DNA from: Ampullaceana balthica
Lineage: Eukaryota; Mollusca; Gastropoda; Lymnaeidae
Assembly (NCBI GenBank): GCA_944989445.1
Contig: CALYLW010000058.1
Span: forward strand, 1 to 64,000
Direction: 5' to 3'
Length of the DNA: 64,000 bases
Below, one piece after another: positions 1 through 11,923 of this stretch. Numbering within the stretch: the stretch's first letter is position 1; every line of letters starts with the position of its first letter. Both the position numbers and the translations under genes were made by a program. Below the pieces are notes generated by a model. That model saw only the letters and a program-made list of their open reading frames with translations. It did no database searches and was not told the DNA's origin.

Positions 1-43
1 TATGGCATCTGTCCGTCTACGAAAGACGATAGATTTATCTTTA

Positions 44-844
44 TTATCTGCAGCTCTTGGTGTGGCCGATGAGACCAATCCTTGAGTGGCAGTCTCTTCT
101 GCATGACACACACACGAAAGCAGTGGGGCAGTGTTTCCTGGCCTTTCTCCTCGCTCTTTTCCCGACTGCTTCTGCCCTAGTTTGCTCCTCTGCTCTTAGT
201 GATCCTTCTTTCACTATAGCCCGCCACATGGACCTATCCTCTGCCAGGTTTTCCCAGTTTTGTATATCAATGTTGGCTACTTTCATGTCTCTCTTGCATA
301 TGTCCACGTATCTGAGACATGGCCGACCAACCGACATTTTCTCTGTCGCCAGCTCGCTGTAGAGCACATCCTTGGGTATGCGACCACTTTGCATCCTCTT
401 GACGTGTCCAAGCCAACGGAGGCGTCTTTGGCTTAATATTGCTGCAATACTACTCATGCTTGCTTGAGCCAGGACCTCTGTGTTGGGGACTTTCTCTTGC
501 CATTTGATGTCTAGGATGCGGCGCAGGCATCTGAGGTGGAAGCTATTGAGCCTTCTTTCATGCCTGGTATAGGTGGTCCAAGACTCGCATCCATAGAGGA
601 GTGTGCTCAGTACGCAGGCCTGGTATACCTGCAGCTTAGTCCTTGCTGTGAGTTTGGCATTGGACCAGACTCTTTTGTACAGTCTAGCCATAACAGTTGC
701 TGCCTTCCCTATCCTACTACTTATCTCATCTTCCAGTGAGAGGGTGCTCGAGATATTTGATCCCAGATAAGTAAAACTGTCAACAGCATCCAGGTTGCAG
801 TCGTCAATGGTGATAGTCGGGAGAGGGGCAGCATCCTGTGCCAT
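44..844 (-). pseudogene. LINE ORF2 C-terminal part, after frameshift
   Basis: This is the frame-shifted continuation of the RT protein. It carries the FTYLGSNIS box, the YGCESW box and the [10 protein letters not shown] box typical of the RT connection/C-terminal region. It ends in a Cys/His cluster (CVSCRRDC...HTKSC) that resembles the C-terminal zinc knuckle of such LINEs. The in-frame Met at its start falls inside the protein (IKKTNIMAQ) and is not a real initiation site. The fragment at 45,538-46,136 encodes the same region, with clear similarity ([31 protein letters not shown]). Confidence 0.8.
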
Positions 845-3395
845 AATGTTGGTTTTCTTTATACTTATGGTCAGGCCAAACTCTTTGCAGGCAGCGGAGA
901 AGCTGGATACAAGGTTCTGCAGGCCGTCTGCTGTGTTGGGATATTAAGGCGGCATCGTCTGCAAATAAGAGCTCACGCAGCAAAATCTGCCTTATTTTGG
1001 TCTTGGCTTTAAGTCGGGCAATATTGAATAATCTCCCGTCAGCTCTGGTGTGTATGTATATCCCCTCGCTGTTGTTCTTGAAGGCATACTGGAGTAAGAT
1101 GGAAAAGAATATTGCGAATAGAGTAGGTGCCAACACGCAGCCTTGCTTTACTCCACTACTTACTGGGAAAGCCTCGGAGGTGGCACCGTTATAGCACACT
1201 GTGCCCTGCATGTTTTCATGGAATTGCTTGATGATGTTAAGCAGATGTGTAGGGCAGCCTATTTTTACTAAGATCTGGAAAAGGCCGCTTCTGCTGACAA
1301 GATCAAAAGCTTTAGTTAGGTCGACGAACGCGATGTATAGAGGCATATGTTGCTCCCTGCATTTCTCCTGCAGCTGGCGCAGAGAGAAGATCATGTCTAT
1401 GGTTGATCTTCCGGCTCGAAAGCCGCACTGCGATTCTGGGAGTACACGCGATGCTAGGGTCTGCAGGCGTGTCAATGCAACTCGGGCGAATGCCTTTCCA
1501 ACTATACTGAGGAGAGAGATTCCACGATAGTTGTTGCAGTCACTCTTGTCTCCTTTATTTTTATACAGTGTAACGATGTTGGCATCTTTTAACTCCTGTG
1601 GTATCTGCCCCTGTTCCCAGCACAGAGTGAGGAGGTCATGCAAAGGCTGTAAAAGTATTTCTTTTCCACATTTGAGAACTTCTGGTGGAATTCCATCATT
1701 ACCAGGGGCTTTCCCGCAGGGTAGGCAATCTATGGCTCTACTTAGCTCGACCATTGTGGGTAGGCTATCGAGCTCTTCCATGACCGGCAGGTCTGGGATA
1801 TCGTCCAGGGCAGCAGTTGAGACATGGTTTATAGTTGCGTACAATTCCAGGTAGTGCTCGATCCACCGTTTGAGTTGCTTGTCCCGATCAGTGATAATTT
1901 CCCCTGCTTTTGACATTAAGGGTGCTGTCTTGGAGGTCAGAGGGCCTGTTGCTTGTTTTATATTCTCGTACATAGCCTTTGTATCGCCTCTATCGGCAGC
2001 TGACTGTATGCTGGAAATTAGATTGATCCAGTACGTGTTAGCGTAGTGGCGAGCTGCCTGCTGGGCATTTTTCTTGGCGCTCTTAAGGGAATGTAGAGTT
2101 TCTGGGCAAGGCCTGTCTTTATAGGCTAAAAGAGCCTTTCTTTTTACATCGGTGACATGCTTCATTTCCTCCCAGTGGGCCTCAAACCAGTCTTCACTTT
2201 TGCGTTCTCTCTTGCCGAATGCCGCAATAGCTGAGCCATATATGGTGTCCCGCAGATGTGACCACTTGGACTCAATAGTGTCTACTGGTGGCATTTGTAC
2301 AAGAGCTTCTTTTAGTCTCTGGGTGTATTCTGCTGTTCTCTCTGGATTCTTGGTGGAGCAGATGCCTATGCGTGGTTTTCCCTTGTTTTTGTTGCGGTAC
2401 AATTTCTTTGGCAGTAACCTTACCTTGCTAGCCACCAAGGAGTGATCTGTGTCGCAGTCTGCACTGTGGTAACTGCGTGTGAGGAGGACACTGGCCAGTT
2501 GTGTGCGTCTTGTGATGATGAGATCTAGTTGGTGCCAGTGTTTAGAACGGGGATGCCTCCATGACACTTGGTGGATTGCTTTGCAGTTGAAGAAAGTATT
2601 TGTGACACATAGTCCATGTAAGCAGCACATCTCTAGTAATCTCTGCCCATTTTCATTTAGCCTGCCTCTTCCAAAATAACCGAGGCAAGTTGGCCAGGCC
2701 ATGTGATCACTTCCAACTCTTGCATTGAAGTCACCAAGGATGTAGATTGCTTCACTGGTGGGTATGCTGGCTAGTGTTTGATTGAGACCATCATAGAACT
2801 GGTCTTTCGCTTCTGAGCTCGAGGATAAGGTTGGAGCATAAGCACTGATGATGTTGGCTAATCCTGAGGTAGATAGTCGTATTGTTAGTATCCTGTTAGT
2901 GCCCTTTGTTGGGGGTTCTATGGAGGAGCAGAGTCCATTTTTTATGGCAAAACCAACCCCATGTTGCCTTGGTGTGTCCATTGGTCCACCCTGCCAGAAG
3001 AAAGTGTAGTTGCATTCTTTTATGGTACCACTTTCTGGGAGTCTAGTCTCCTGAAGGCAGGCAATGTCGATGTTTAGTCTGGCAAGCTCCCTGTCAATGA
3101 TGGCTGTCTTCCTGGCATCATCAATAAGCTGCAGGTCGGCAGTAATGCCTGGACACATAGTCCTAACGTTCCAGCTTGCTAGGCGAAGAGCTGGAGTCTT
3201 CTTATCTTTTGTTTTTTTATTTCTAGGTGCAGGATTTACTGGCCTACTTGTTGAGAAGTTCATCTGAGCTCCACGCACCCAGTGGAGCAGGTAGGCCATG
3301 GCGGGATAGCACCTTATTGGCTGGGGGCTGCCCAGCTTGAGGCGGGCGGAAGCGATCCATTGAGACATGGTGATCTCTCCCACCGTCAGAAGCAA
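804..3395 (-). pseudogene. LINE ORF2 5' part: APE endonuclease plus reverse transcriptase
   Basis: An 863-codon open frame encodes an exonuclease-endonuclease-phosphatase domain followed by reverse transcriptase. Visible endonuclease motifs are LASWNVRTM (about residues 72-80), CLQETRL (about 113-119), LGDFNARVG and TDHSLV. RT motifs are GKAPGNDGIPPEVLK, YRGISLLSIVGK, AFVDLTKAFD (motif A), SSGVKQGCVLAP (motif B) and ELLFADDAAL (motif C, FADD). The first Met may not be the true start; Met46 is an alternative. After the FADD box the frame is lost: the expected continuation (GLQNLVSSFSAACKEFG) is in another frame, so a single-base change near 940-955 splits ORF2. The rest continues in 44-844. 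Apart from this shift the frame is clean, which suggests a fairly recent insertion. Confidence 0.85.
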
Positions 3396-4129
3396 CCCCT
3401 GGCGCCTAGCTCTACGCCAATTGAGCTATGGCTTATAACCGGTAAACTGCTGCTTCCCGTGTTGTGTTCACACCTTGCGGCGATGCTGGAGTGTCCTCTC
3501 CAGTAAAGATAAAGCCTGGGCGTGTTACTATGGAGAACCAGCTGCTGCCCAAACAGCAGATCCCCCCTCTCCACGCCAATGGTGGATCCAATGGAACGAC
3601 TAATGTCGATACGGCTTGGCACCATTCGCGTCGCAGGAGCTGCCGGAATGCAATTTGTTTCAGTAGCAGACTCCACTTCCTGATTTTCTGTCGGGGTTTA
3701 CTCCCCTAGCCTTTCCCATGAGGGTTTAGCCGCAAGGCAGCGGAGGTTTAGAATAAGAGTTTCCCTCTCCTAGATGAGCTACCGACCATGGTTAACGAGC
3801 CTCATCTACCCGAAGCTACTGGTTTTGAGGCGCCAGTTGACCGCCTTCATCCCTTCTCCTGTTAGTAACAACATGGTCCGCCGGGCTTTTGTGTGAGCCA
3901 CGCGAGAAGGCCAGGAGCTGGATTTTGGTTGACAGAGGCATTAAGAGACGCAAGCCTTTTAGGGCATTTCTAGAGGAGTGGATGCTTATCTTCCACCCCC
4001 GCCCTGGCAATGACAACCTTGGACCACAAAGGAGATGTATGGTCAGACGATAATGATAAAACTAACTATAACCTTCTAAACAAGACGATTTACACACACT
4101 AGCTATGATAACTGTGTGTTCGCCTATAG

Positions 4130-4595
4130 CATGTACATTTAAACATGGTATGAGTGAGCCTGACGGGACGAAACAAAACAGCGAACGTTTCGGCAAAGGG
4201 CTTTCCTCAACGAACAAATAGTACACCAATAAAACGAATATAAAGAAATAAAAAATAAAAAACTTAGCTACGGTGAAATCCAAAAAGAGCCATAGAGAGC
4301 GATAGTAAGAAGAGAGTAGTATGAGCTTATATATGGGAAAGGAGAGGGTGGTTGTTGCTAATCATTTAGGTTGACAGCGCAAACACAACATTCATCCCAT
4401 GTGGTGCATGCAAGGGTCCCATACTCTTGGAATAGTCTATTCTCCAGACTGACCCTGCCTGGTGTGTTCGTGCTAGAGACCATGGCGGAGACATACAGGT
4501 CAACGACGCCCATATTGTCGCGTCCATTGAAGTGTCGGGAGACAGGACACTGTCTGTCTTGTGTAATCGCACGTACATGCTCTGCGAAACGACAG
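4130..4595 (-). mobile_element. Penelope-like element, 3' fragment
   Basis: Read on the minus strand, this matches the 3' end of the PLE at 48,898-52,915. It encodes the end of the GIY-YIG endonuclease region (QCPVSRHFNGRDNMGV, then RVSLENRLFQEYGTL), followed by the same AT-rich terminal segment with the GAGGAAAGCCCTTTGCCGAAAC block. The rest of the element is missing, as expected for a 5'-truncated copy. The coding frame is altered near its end relative to the 52-kb copy. Confidence 0.75.
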
Positions 4596-4599
4596 CAAA

Positions 4600-5100
4600 C
4601 ATAACTGACTTATGGTCTTCTAGTGTTTTGTTTTTTTTACGTACAAATAGCAGAAAATGGTTGCGTATGTCTCGAGCGCATACTTATTGTGTTGGCGCGA
4701 TGACGCAATAGCTTACGTCACACGCATAGCTCCACAGCGCCGCTCAAAGACGCCCGGACTGGTATGAACGTCAGTTGTGTTAACGGTGTTGACACTTGAC
4801 TCCAACTGTCATTGTCCCGTCACAATAGCCAAACCCACACATTCACACAACAACAAAGGTCGTGAACCACACTCTTCACACACACGGACATCAAAAAATG
4901 TCATTAGCCACACACCCACGTTCATGTATAAATAACTACCTGCTTAAGGATCAGATACTTTTTTTTTCCAATTATTAATTTAAATCAAAACAAAAACAAC
5001 CGGATGTGCTTCACTCGTTTCACCACGAGACGAAAACATGACATCAATGGCCCATTGAAAGCTCGTGAGTTTATGGTGAATGGTGTTATGTTTATAGACA
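4600..5100. other. Intergenic, no gene seen
   Basis: This is unique-looking sequence between the PLE fragment and the SINE. Short open frames on both strands show no recognisable protein, and no RNA gene was seen. Confidence 0.5.
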
Positions 5101-5106
5101 CGTGTA

Positions 5107-5382
5107 GGGGACGCGGTGGTCGAGTGGCAGCGCACTGGACTGTCGTACCGATGGTCACGGGCTCGAATCCGTGTGAAGGCAATGGTTTGTTCCCGGGGCC
5201 TAGGGCGCTCCGAATGGGTACCTAACACTAGGGTAATGGGTAATGCGTGGAACCCACAAAGCCGTGGCCTGTGAATGCTGCATCACTTGCCAACAGATCA
5301 TCTGTCATGGTCTGTAGACGCAAATATCTTCTGCATAGAAGGAGCGTCTGTATAGATAAGATATATAAGATAGATAAGATAA
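5107..5382 (+). mobile_element. tRNA-derived SINE, full length
   Basis: The head has tRNA-like polymerase III boxes: an A-box-like ggtggtcgagtgg and a B-box-like cgggctcgaatcc. A body with gaatgggtacctaacac and gccgtggcctgtg follows. The tail is ttctgcatagaaggagcgtc followed by short gata(a) repeats. A second full copy with the same order lies at 38,134-38,466, and heads alone occur at 34,001 and 53,549. The tail matches the 3' end of the LINE family at 54,760 and 57,600, so the SINE is probably mobilised by that LINE. Confidence 0.8.
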
Positions 5383-5820
5383 GACTGTTTGTGTTTGGTT
5401 TTTGAGTTAATTTGTTTGGCTGAAATCACTTAATACAGTGATTAAACGCTGTTGCCCATCAAATTCAATCAGCAATCACATACGTGTATAACAATAAATT
5501 AATAACATTTGCGAAATTGAACGTAAGAACATGCGTTTACCAGTGTTGCGAAGCCCACCTCTACTATTAGTCAGAGGCGTCACTAGGGTTGGTGTCACCC
5601 GGGGCGGTAGCTCATGGTGTCACCCCTTCATGACTGAAGGGACCGTCCATAAATGACGTCACGCGAGGTTGCCGATTTTTACCCCACCCTCCCCCAGCGT
5701 CATACTTTGTCACAAAAACTTAGAGCCCACCCCTTTTTTACGATATGACGTCACAAAGCTTTGACACCCCCCCCCCAAGCCGTATTTTCTCAATAAAAAT
5801 TAGCATGTTGCAAATTATTT

Positions 5821-6310
5821 TTAAATCCTTTATATTAACTCGTGGTGTCTGGTTGCTTGCTTGCACCCTTGCGCCCTTGCTTGTCGCCAAAACTTTGGAT
5901 CAATTTTTAACCCATTTCCTCGTAAGCTAGCGAGCTGAAATTTTGCAGGCAGTTTCGTACCGATGATAAAAACAATGTATCAAAATTTCAGATCGATCAC
6001 ATGTACCGTAATTAAATTATTGATTTTTTAGATTATTTTATTTATTCCTAAGTATCATGTTAATTTTTGAGATAGAGTGTAAGGGTGCGCATTATATTGA
6101 ACAACCTCTCTGTCGCGCAATAGGTGCGTATTTTATTGACAACACTTTTTATAAACATATTATTGATCGGTGCGCATTATATTAAACATGTTTTACGACA
6201 CAACTGCAATTTTGTATTTTTGGATGGTCTTGCGCTGCGTATTATAATGAACATTCTTTTAGCTCGTACATAAAGGATTTATAGTCAAAAACTTGGTTTT
6301 TTTACGTTTT
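5821..6310 (+). mobile_element. Inverted-repeat element X, nested in hAT copy 1
   Basis: The element starts ttaaatcctttatattaac and ends near gtacataaaggatttatag, so its ends are inverted copies of a roughly 13-bp block. The interior holds several variants of a gcgcattatatt(g/a)aac motif. hAT copy 2 lacks this insertion at the matching position: gcatgctaat and aataatttgc are contiguous there, which supports separate mobility. Related copies are at 29,461-33,126 (split) and 60,832-61,415. I could not assign a superfamily. Confidence 0.65.
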
Positions 6311-6609
6311 TTAAAATTTATTTTTCATTTAAATATGTATTTAGGGTAAGTCTGCACTCTAATATCGTAACACGCGTGAAGTCATTGAAAACGTAAGTAA
6401 ATAAATGGTAAACAATCAAGTATTTAAGTGGAACTTTTATTTAAAGTTGCACGTTTTTGATGTGACGTCACATTTCTCAAACACCCCCCTCCTCGTACCA
6501 CATCGTCACAGATGCGTGACACTCCCCCTATGGCGGATTAAAAGGGGGGGTGCTAAACGGGCTAAAGCCCCCAATAATTTAAGGACCCCAAACTTATTAT
6601 GAATTATAG

Positions 6610-7905
6610 TGTATAATAAAGATGCAGGCTATTATGTTTGTACGAATCCCTGAAAATGCCTTGGACAGTCATACGGCAATGCTGCAAATGAGTAGGAAGT
6701 ATAACGGAAACCAGGCTATTCTTCGTGAGAAGTTCATTGTAGCTCATTATATGCCGTGCACAGCTCATTCCTTTAATTTGGTTGGGAAAAGAGCAGCATG
6801 TTGTCCTGCTGCGGTCAGATTTTTTTGTCTTCTGCAAAATCTTTATACCCGGCTTGTTGCATCTACTCATCGTTGACAGGTATTTCAAAAACATATGAAA
6901 TTGATACATGCTAACAAAGCCTTGTCTGACACAAGATGGTCAGCCTGACATGATGCTGTAAGGACTATTAATAACTCATACCATGAGAATATCGCAGCAC
7001 TGTAAGAATTAGCAACAAATGAAAATCAGCCACGTGACTTTCGACTTGAAGAAGAAGGATTTCTAAAGGAAATTGAACAACTGGAAGTCGCTATTTTACT
7101 TGAAATTTGGGAAACAATTTTAGAAAGGAAGTATCTCATTAATTTTGTTAAAAGATAGCATTCTTAATTTGATTCCTATGAAGACAAAGGAAAGGAAAAG
7201 TCCGTGGTAAAAACAGTGTAAACAATCTTCAATACTATCAAACAAAAAAGAAAGCGTCAGTTTGATAAAGGGACATCAACAAAACAGTACTCTCCTCGAG
7301 ACAAAAATTCAAGATTGAGGTATTTCTGGTCATCATTGACAAACTTTCTTAAGCCCTACAACATCGGTTAGGCGCATATAAAGACATCCATGAGAAATTT
7401 GGCTTTCTTACAGACTTAACTGAGCTCAGCAATTTCGCCACCCGATGGGCAGCAGCCAAGTTAATGGAAGAACATTCAAGTGATATCGAAGACTGCTTAC
7501 CTTCAGAATTAGTCCAATTTTCAGAACTCTTTAAAAAGTTATTGTCCAGCCCCAGGCTTAGGGTAAGGAAAAGGAAGTAGCACAAAGCGAAACTCAAAAA
7601 ACGTGCACAGAGCTAAAAAATTTTGCTGATTTTGAATGAGCTATATTTCACACAGGCCTTTACAAATGTACACATCGCACTTCACATCTATTTTTCAATG
7701 ATGACATCAAACTGCAGCTGAGAGCGATCCTTTTCAAAGTTGAAAAGAATATATAATGAGTTTGAATTTGCATGGGAAAAAAAAGACTGAATATGCTCTC
7801 TCTTCTCTAATGAGCATTGAAAAGGAACTTGTAAGCTTACTCAGCTTTATTGACTTGATTGAAAACTTCGCCATTTGAAAAATTCGCAAACGAAAGTTGT
7901 AGGTT
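6610..7905 (+). pseudogene. Decayed hAT (ZMYM/DUF4371-type) transposase
   Basis: Conceptual translation in shifting frames gives pieces typical of the hAT/ZMYM1-like transposase family. These are YNGNQAILREKFIVAHYMPC with CTAHSFNLVGKRAA, QNLYTRLVASTHR, KALSDTRWSA, and near the C-terminus SLMSIEKELVSLLSFIDLIE. Many stops and frameshifts interrupt it, so it is not functional. The same pieces, with different lesions, occur on the minus strand of hAT copy 2. Confidence 0.75.
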
Positions 7906-8715
7906 GAAATAATAATCATACATATTTTTCAATAATTTTTGTTATTTCAATTAGAGAAAACAATTCGTTACCTCATGAAAAAAAATATTTAAAAAATATT
8001 TTAAAATACGGAATAACGCGTAATATTATTCTTTATGGGGGCGCGTTCGTAACCACGAAACAGCGTAAGTCGGGATGGGACCGTCGTAACCGGAGGACTA
8101 CCTGTATATAAACATGCATATCTATGATTTCACGCCTTTAATAAATATATATATATATATAAAATATTAACTCAAAGACATTGAAATCATAATTTTCCTC
8201 AAGAAAAACATCAACAAAGAAAACCCATCTTTTGGTGTGTTTTTTTTTGTGTTTTTTTTGGGGGGTGGGGGGGGATAAAAATCGTATCCCCCACCCCACT
8301 GTGGTGGAGGGAGTTGTGAGGTGGGATTCGTCCATGCTGTCGGTGTGTCCAAGCCCAAATGGCTTTAATCTTTAAAACATAACATACTGCCTCTTTCATT
8401 CCAGCCGTTTTTTAATGATCTCTCTGCTGCGAATGTTTCTTTTTTTTTCCTAATTTGTTTTAATGTTGTTTGTGTGTTGGGACTGTTTTATTATTGCAAG
8501 TTAACTGATATTTTTTTAATAAGAGTTTTCGCGTTTAACGTATTTCATTGTATTTCTTAATTTCTTTATAGATTAAAAAATGTGTCATCTTTTTTTTCTG
8601 ACATAAAATCGTACACAGTAAAATTTTAGGCTCGGGTGTCACCCCCTGATGGGTGTCACCCGGGGCGGCCCGCCCCCCCCCCGCCCCCCCCCCTAGTGAC
8701 GCCACTGCTATTAGT

Positions 8716-11130
8716 ACAGGTTATTACTTGTGACCAGCTAAATTAACTAAATAGTCGGATGGCATTATAATCCACCTCTACAATGTACACAGCTGTACAA
8801 TGTATAGAAATGGGACAACTTTATTTTTAATCTTCAGAGTTGGCGTTTTTCTAGGAAATCAAGTCCGGAAAATCCCACTCGGCTCAAACTTTCCTTCAAG
8901 ACATTTACACGCAGTGACACAAACTAGTTTCCTTGCTTGACTTTGCAAAGGAAAGTATCGCCCTTATTAACATGACACTATATAAACAGCAGCAGATCCG
9001 CAATAAAACTTCCTCAAGTAGGCGAAGTCAGCTAGGCGATTGTAGGGTTGGCCATTAAAACATGTCATTAAGTTTCTTTCGCAACCAATAGTCATATTTC
9101 AAAATAAATGTTTCGGTTTTATTATAGACTTGCTTTCTACTCGCATTTTCATTTTGTTCCCATCGAATCTTTATATACATACGTGACTGGCGGCTCTCCG
9201 AGTTTCTTGCCTGGCTAGTGCTCTGTGCTCTGTGTTCTCCTGAAAGTCGCGTCAGAGTTGTGTCAACATCACCAACACTTCCATCACGAAACTGCCGATT
9301 AAAGTAAATGATTGGGGGTAGTATTTGGAGGATAGATAAAATTAAAATCCGAGCATTTTTATAAAGTCGAATTATATAATTACACATTTTAATATTAAGA
9401 AGTAGCTAATAAAAAAATAGATTTAAAAAAAATATATAAAAATTTTCTTAAAATTTAATAACACAACTTCAAACAAAGCCGACTTGAAACCCCTAAAATG
9501 TAGACATGATTTCAAACATATTTATTATTTTTTTACATTTACAATGTATTTTAGTCGCTTCGCAAAAAAAAACTTCTTTAAAGAAATAAAAAAAATTTAA
9601 TTAAATTAAAATAATTATTACTTTAACTGATTTTAGCTCATCTATGACAGAAAGTTTTTTTATTAATTTATTTAATTTTCTACTTTGTTTGTTTAATGAG
9701 AGATAATTTTATAACATGATGAGTTGGTAGGTCATCTAACACCTAAGAGACTTGAACTTAGTATTGGGCTTTTAAATCTTTAAAGTCAGTCATGTACCGA
9801 AAAGGGAGCGTGGCCTCACCTCTTACCGAGATGTCTCAATCGGTTACACAGGTCTATATTACAAATAGTATGTATAGCTTATCTGCGTCACAAATCTATA
9901 AATAGCACAACGATTGCTTTTGTCATGGCTTTGGTCAACAGTCTAAAAACAGACACCGTGCAAATGATCCATCTTATTTTAGACTTCAAATATATTCACT
10001 CACACACACCCAAATATACAGGGTGACACAAAAGAACTGGAACTTTTTAACGATCCAATAAAACCAAGAGTTATTGAAATAAAAACTTTTATTCATAATA
10101 CATGTAATTGAACCCTTAAATCTTAAAATATGCCATTTAAGTTTAAGAAACATTAACAAAATGTATCTTTTTTAAAAAAATATAAAAAATTACGTACTCC
10201 GGTGCGAATTTTTTTTTAAACTCCCGTTTGTGTATGTGTTTGTGTGTCGCTCTGTATTTAACAATATTTGAGCTCTTTGGTATCCGATTCGTGTCTTTTT
10301 TATGATAAACTCACTTAAACATTATTAGGCAGCTATTGTTACATTGACATGTGTTTTCGGTGTAGATTAGTGTCGATTAAACTGTACGTCCCATTTGCTA
10401 TGAATACGACATAATACGTGAAAAATAGTTCTATATCTTCTGAACACTCAGCATTTTTATACAAAACTTTAATGACACAATATCATTGCGGTAAATTAGT
10501 GGTGGTTTCTAGTTTCTAAGCATGAATATATTATGATGAGTTTGGTCATTTCTAAGAGTATCACTGCGGTTTTTTTTTATTAACTATCATGATGTGACGT
10601 TTGTAGTAGTGACCTGTCGCTCGTATTATCTTGACTTATTTTCATGAACTAGTTTGCTTTTCCCATCCGGAGATCCTTTTCATGACGTCAGAATCGAGTG
10701 GAAGTTCCATTAACAAATCCTATTCCACATTGCAAACTTAAACTACTAACAAAGGCCCATGGAAAAAATATCTGACAGCTTCTGATTCTGAAACGAAAAT
10801 ATGCACCTATCTCTAGCTGAGTAAATTGTTGGCTGTTACTAAAACGAATCCTTTTCTAAAATGCCATGGGCAATCAGTCTATATTTAGAAAGTACACACA
10901 CATTGTCGTTTGTCGCGTAGCAGTATCACGTCACTATCGTACGTTTAATCAGAAGCGCGGCCTCTTCGTCTGTCGCGTTGCTGTGCGTACAACCAGCCGA
11001 GTCTTTCATTAAAGGATAAAGTTAAAGGATTGTTGAAATATAGCTCAGTATTCTTACCACCAGGCGTCCTTTCGTTGGGATCATTGAAAGGCATGTTGTG
11101 TCGCCGTTAAATTGTGTAGGGAAAAAAACT
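8716..11130. other. AT-rich intergenic stretch upstream of ITPK
   Basis: No gene is recognised. A 110-codon minus-strand frame at 9,055-9,387 has no identifiable domain. A possible terminal sequence of a mariner-like element (acagggtgacacaaaagaac) starts near 10,018, but no second end was found. Poly-A/T runs are frequent. Confidence 0.5.
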
Positions 11131-11155
11131 AAGTGAAATTTATATATATATATAT

Positions 11156-11215
11156 ATTTCACGTGTTATTAATAAGTAATATATATATATATTACTTATT
11201 AATAACACGTGAAAT
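11156..11215. repeat. Perfect 60-bp palindrome
   Basis: Positions 11,156-11,185 are the exact reverse complement of 11,186-11,215. The arms contain acgtgttattaataagtaat and the centre is an AT dinucleotide run. There is no spacer, so the sequence could extrude as a cruciform or be the core of a foldback element. Confidence 0.95.
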
Positions 11216-11224
11216 TGAAGCCTA

Positions 11225-11432
11225 ACGATAACTGATGAAACACCATTTCTTGTAAATGATTAACGTAGCTTATGTATAATGTACTGTAATTTTGTTTGTT
11301 TGTTGTGATATGAAAGTTAAGTTAATACTTATAGGTATGTTATTTCTTTCATGTAAAGCGCTGTGAGCCCAGTTCCTTACTGGGATACAGCGCTATATAA
11401 ATAATCAATTTATTATTATTATTATTATTAAC
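11225..11432 (+). mobile_element. LINE 3' end (CR1/L2-like), 5'-truncated
   Basis: The segment holds the block gtaaagcgctgtgagcccag, then gggatacagcgctatataaa, and ends in (att)n. This arrangement (a GCGCTxxGAGC ... GCGCTATATAAAT hairpin followed by a short tandem tail) is typical of CR1/L2-type LINE 3' ends. A similar end (gtaaagcacagtgagctcag) is seen at 62,634-62,690. Confidence 0.55.
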
Positions 11433-11923
11433 TGTGGGTCTGCAAACCTATGCCTATTTGTTATATTTTTATTGTTTATTTACGAAGTTGATTTCGTTAT
11501 CAAATTATCGATTAAATACATTTCATATAGATTCCGCGTCGCAAAGCATTCGTCATTGGACTGGTTGGTGAAATTTAAACGTTCGTTAATTTAATCATTT
11601 ACTTATCATACAGTACCATACAGACTTTTAGTTAAGTTAGTATGCTAATATAAAATTTACCCAAAAAGTGTTGTTAAGGTGTAGCATAATATGCTAAATT
11701 AACTGTTTTAGGGTTTATTTCGTGAGGGGAAAAAAAAGAGACCAAACTGAACTACACTACAAATTATTAGTTACTAAGTATTGTAAATTCACGGATGGAT
11801 ATTGACAATTGAGCGTGACCAGTGACTGCTACTTGTACGACTTTGATTCATACGACGGACCAATCGGGTGCTTTTTAACCCCACTGCTCACTGGGATCAG
11901 CAAATCCACTGAGTTGTATTTAA

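Larger units (their letters stand above)
1..4060 (-). mobile_element. APE-type non-LTR retrotransposon (LINE), near full length
   Basis: This is a LINE read on the minus strand. Its 3' end lies at or just before position 1, because the terminal sequence resembles the 3' end of the related fragment at 45,538-46,136 (a small hairpin around cgtctttcg followed by gatgcc). The coding part covers about 44-3,395. The stretch 3,396 to about 4,060 is probably its 5' leader, possibly with ORF1 debris, but no clear ORF1 is recognised. The 5' boundary is uncertain; I place it before the Penelope-derived sequence starting near 4,130. The clade is not resolved by eye. The endonuclease and RT resemble the RTE/CFDP2-like and Jockey-superfamily proteins common in invertebrate genomes. 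Confidence 0.8.
5572..8707 (+). mobile_element. hAT transposon copy 1 (3.1 kb), degenerate
   Basis: The element is bounded by inverted termini cagaggcgtcactag and ctagtgacgccactg and flanked by a perfect 8-bp target duplication, ctattagt (5,564-5,571 and 8,708-8,715). These are hAT hallmarks. Subterminal blocks (gtcacccggggcgg) are also inverted. It carries a Harbinger-type terminus (from about 5,638, aligned with copy 2 through about 6,535), a nested inverted-repeat element (5,821-6,310) and a decayed transposase. A second copy in opposite orientation occupies 29,649-32,801. Confidence 0.88.

Noticed and set aside
4150..4170. Hammerhead core in the direct orientation (ctgacgggacgaaac)
   Set aside because: It resembles CUGANGA...GAAA but lacks a helix II between the halves. 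The opposite strand gives a better match with a real stem.
5107..5190. tRNA gene
   Set aside because: A- and B-box-like blocks are present, but no cloverleaf closes. The same head is repeated at three other places followed by SINE body sequence.
9055..9387. 110-codon minus-strand ORF as a gene
   Set aside because: No domain, no conserved block and no supporting splice structure; composition matches AT-rich spacer.
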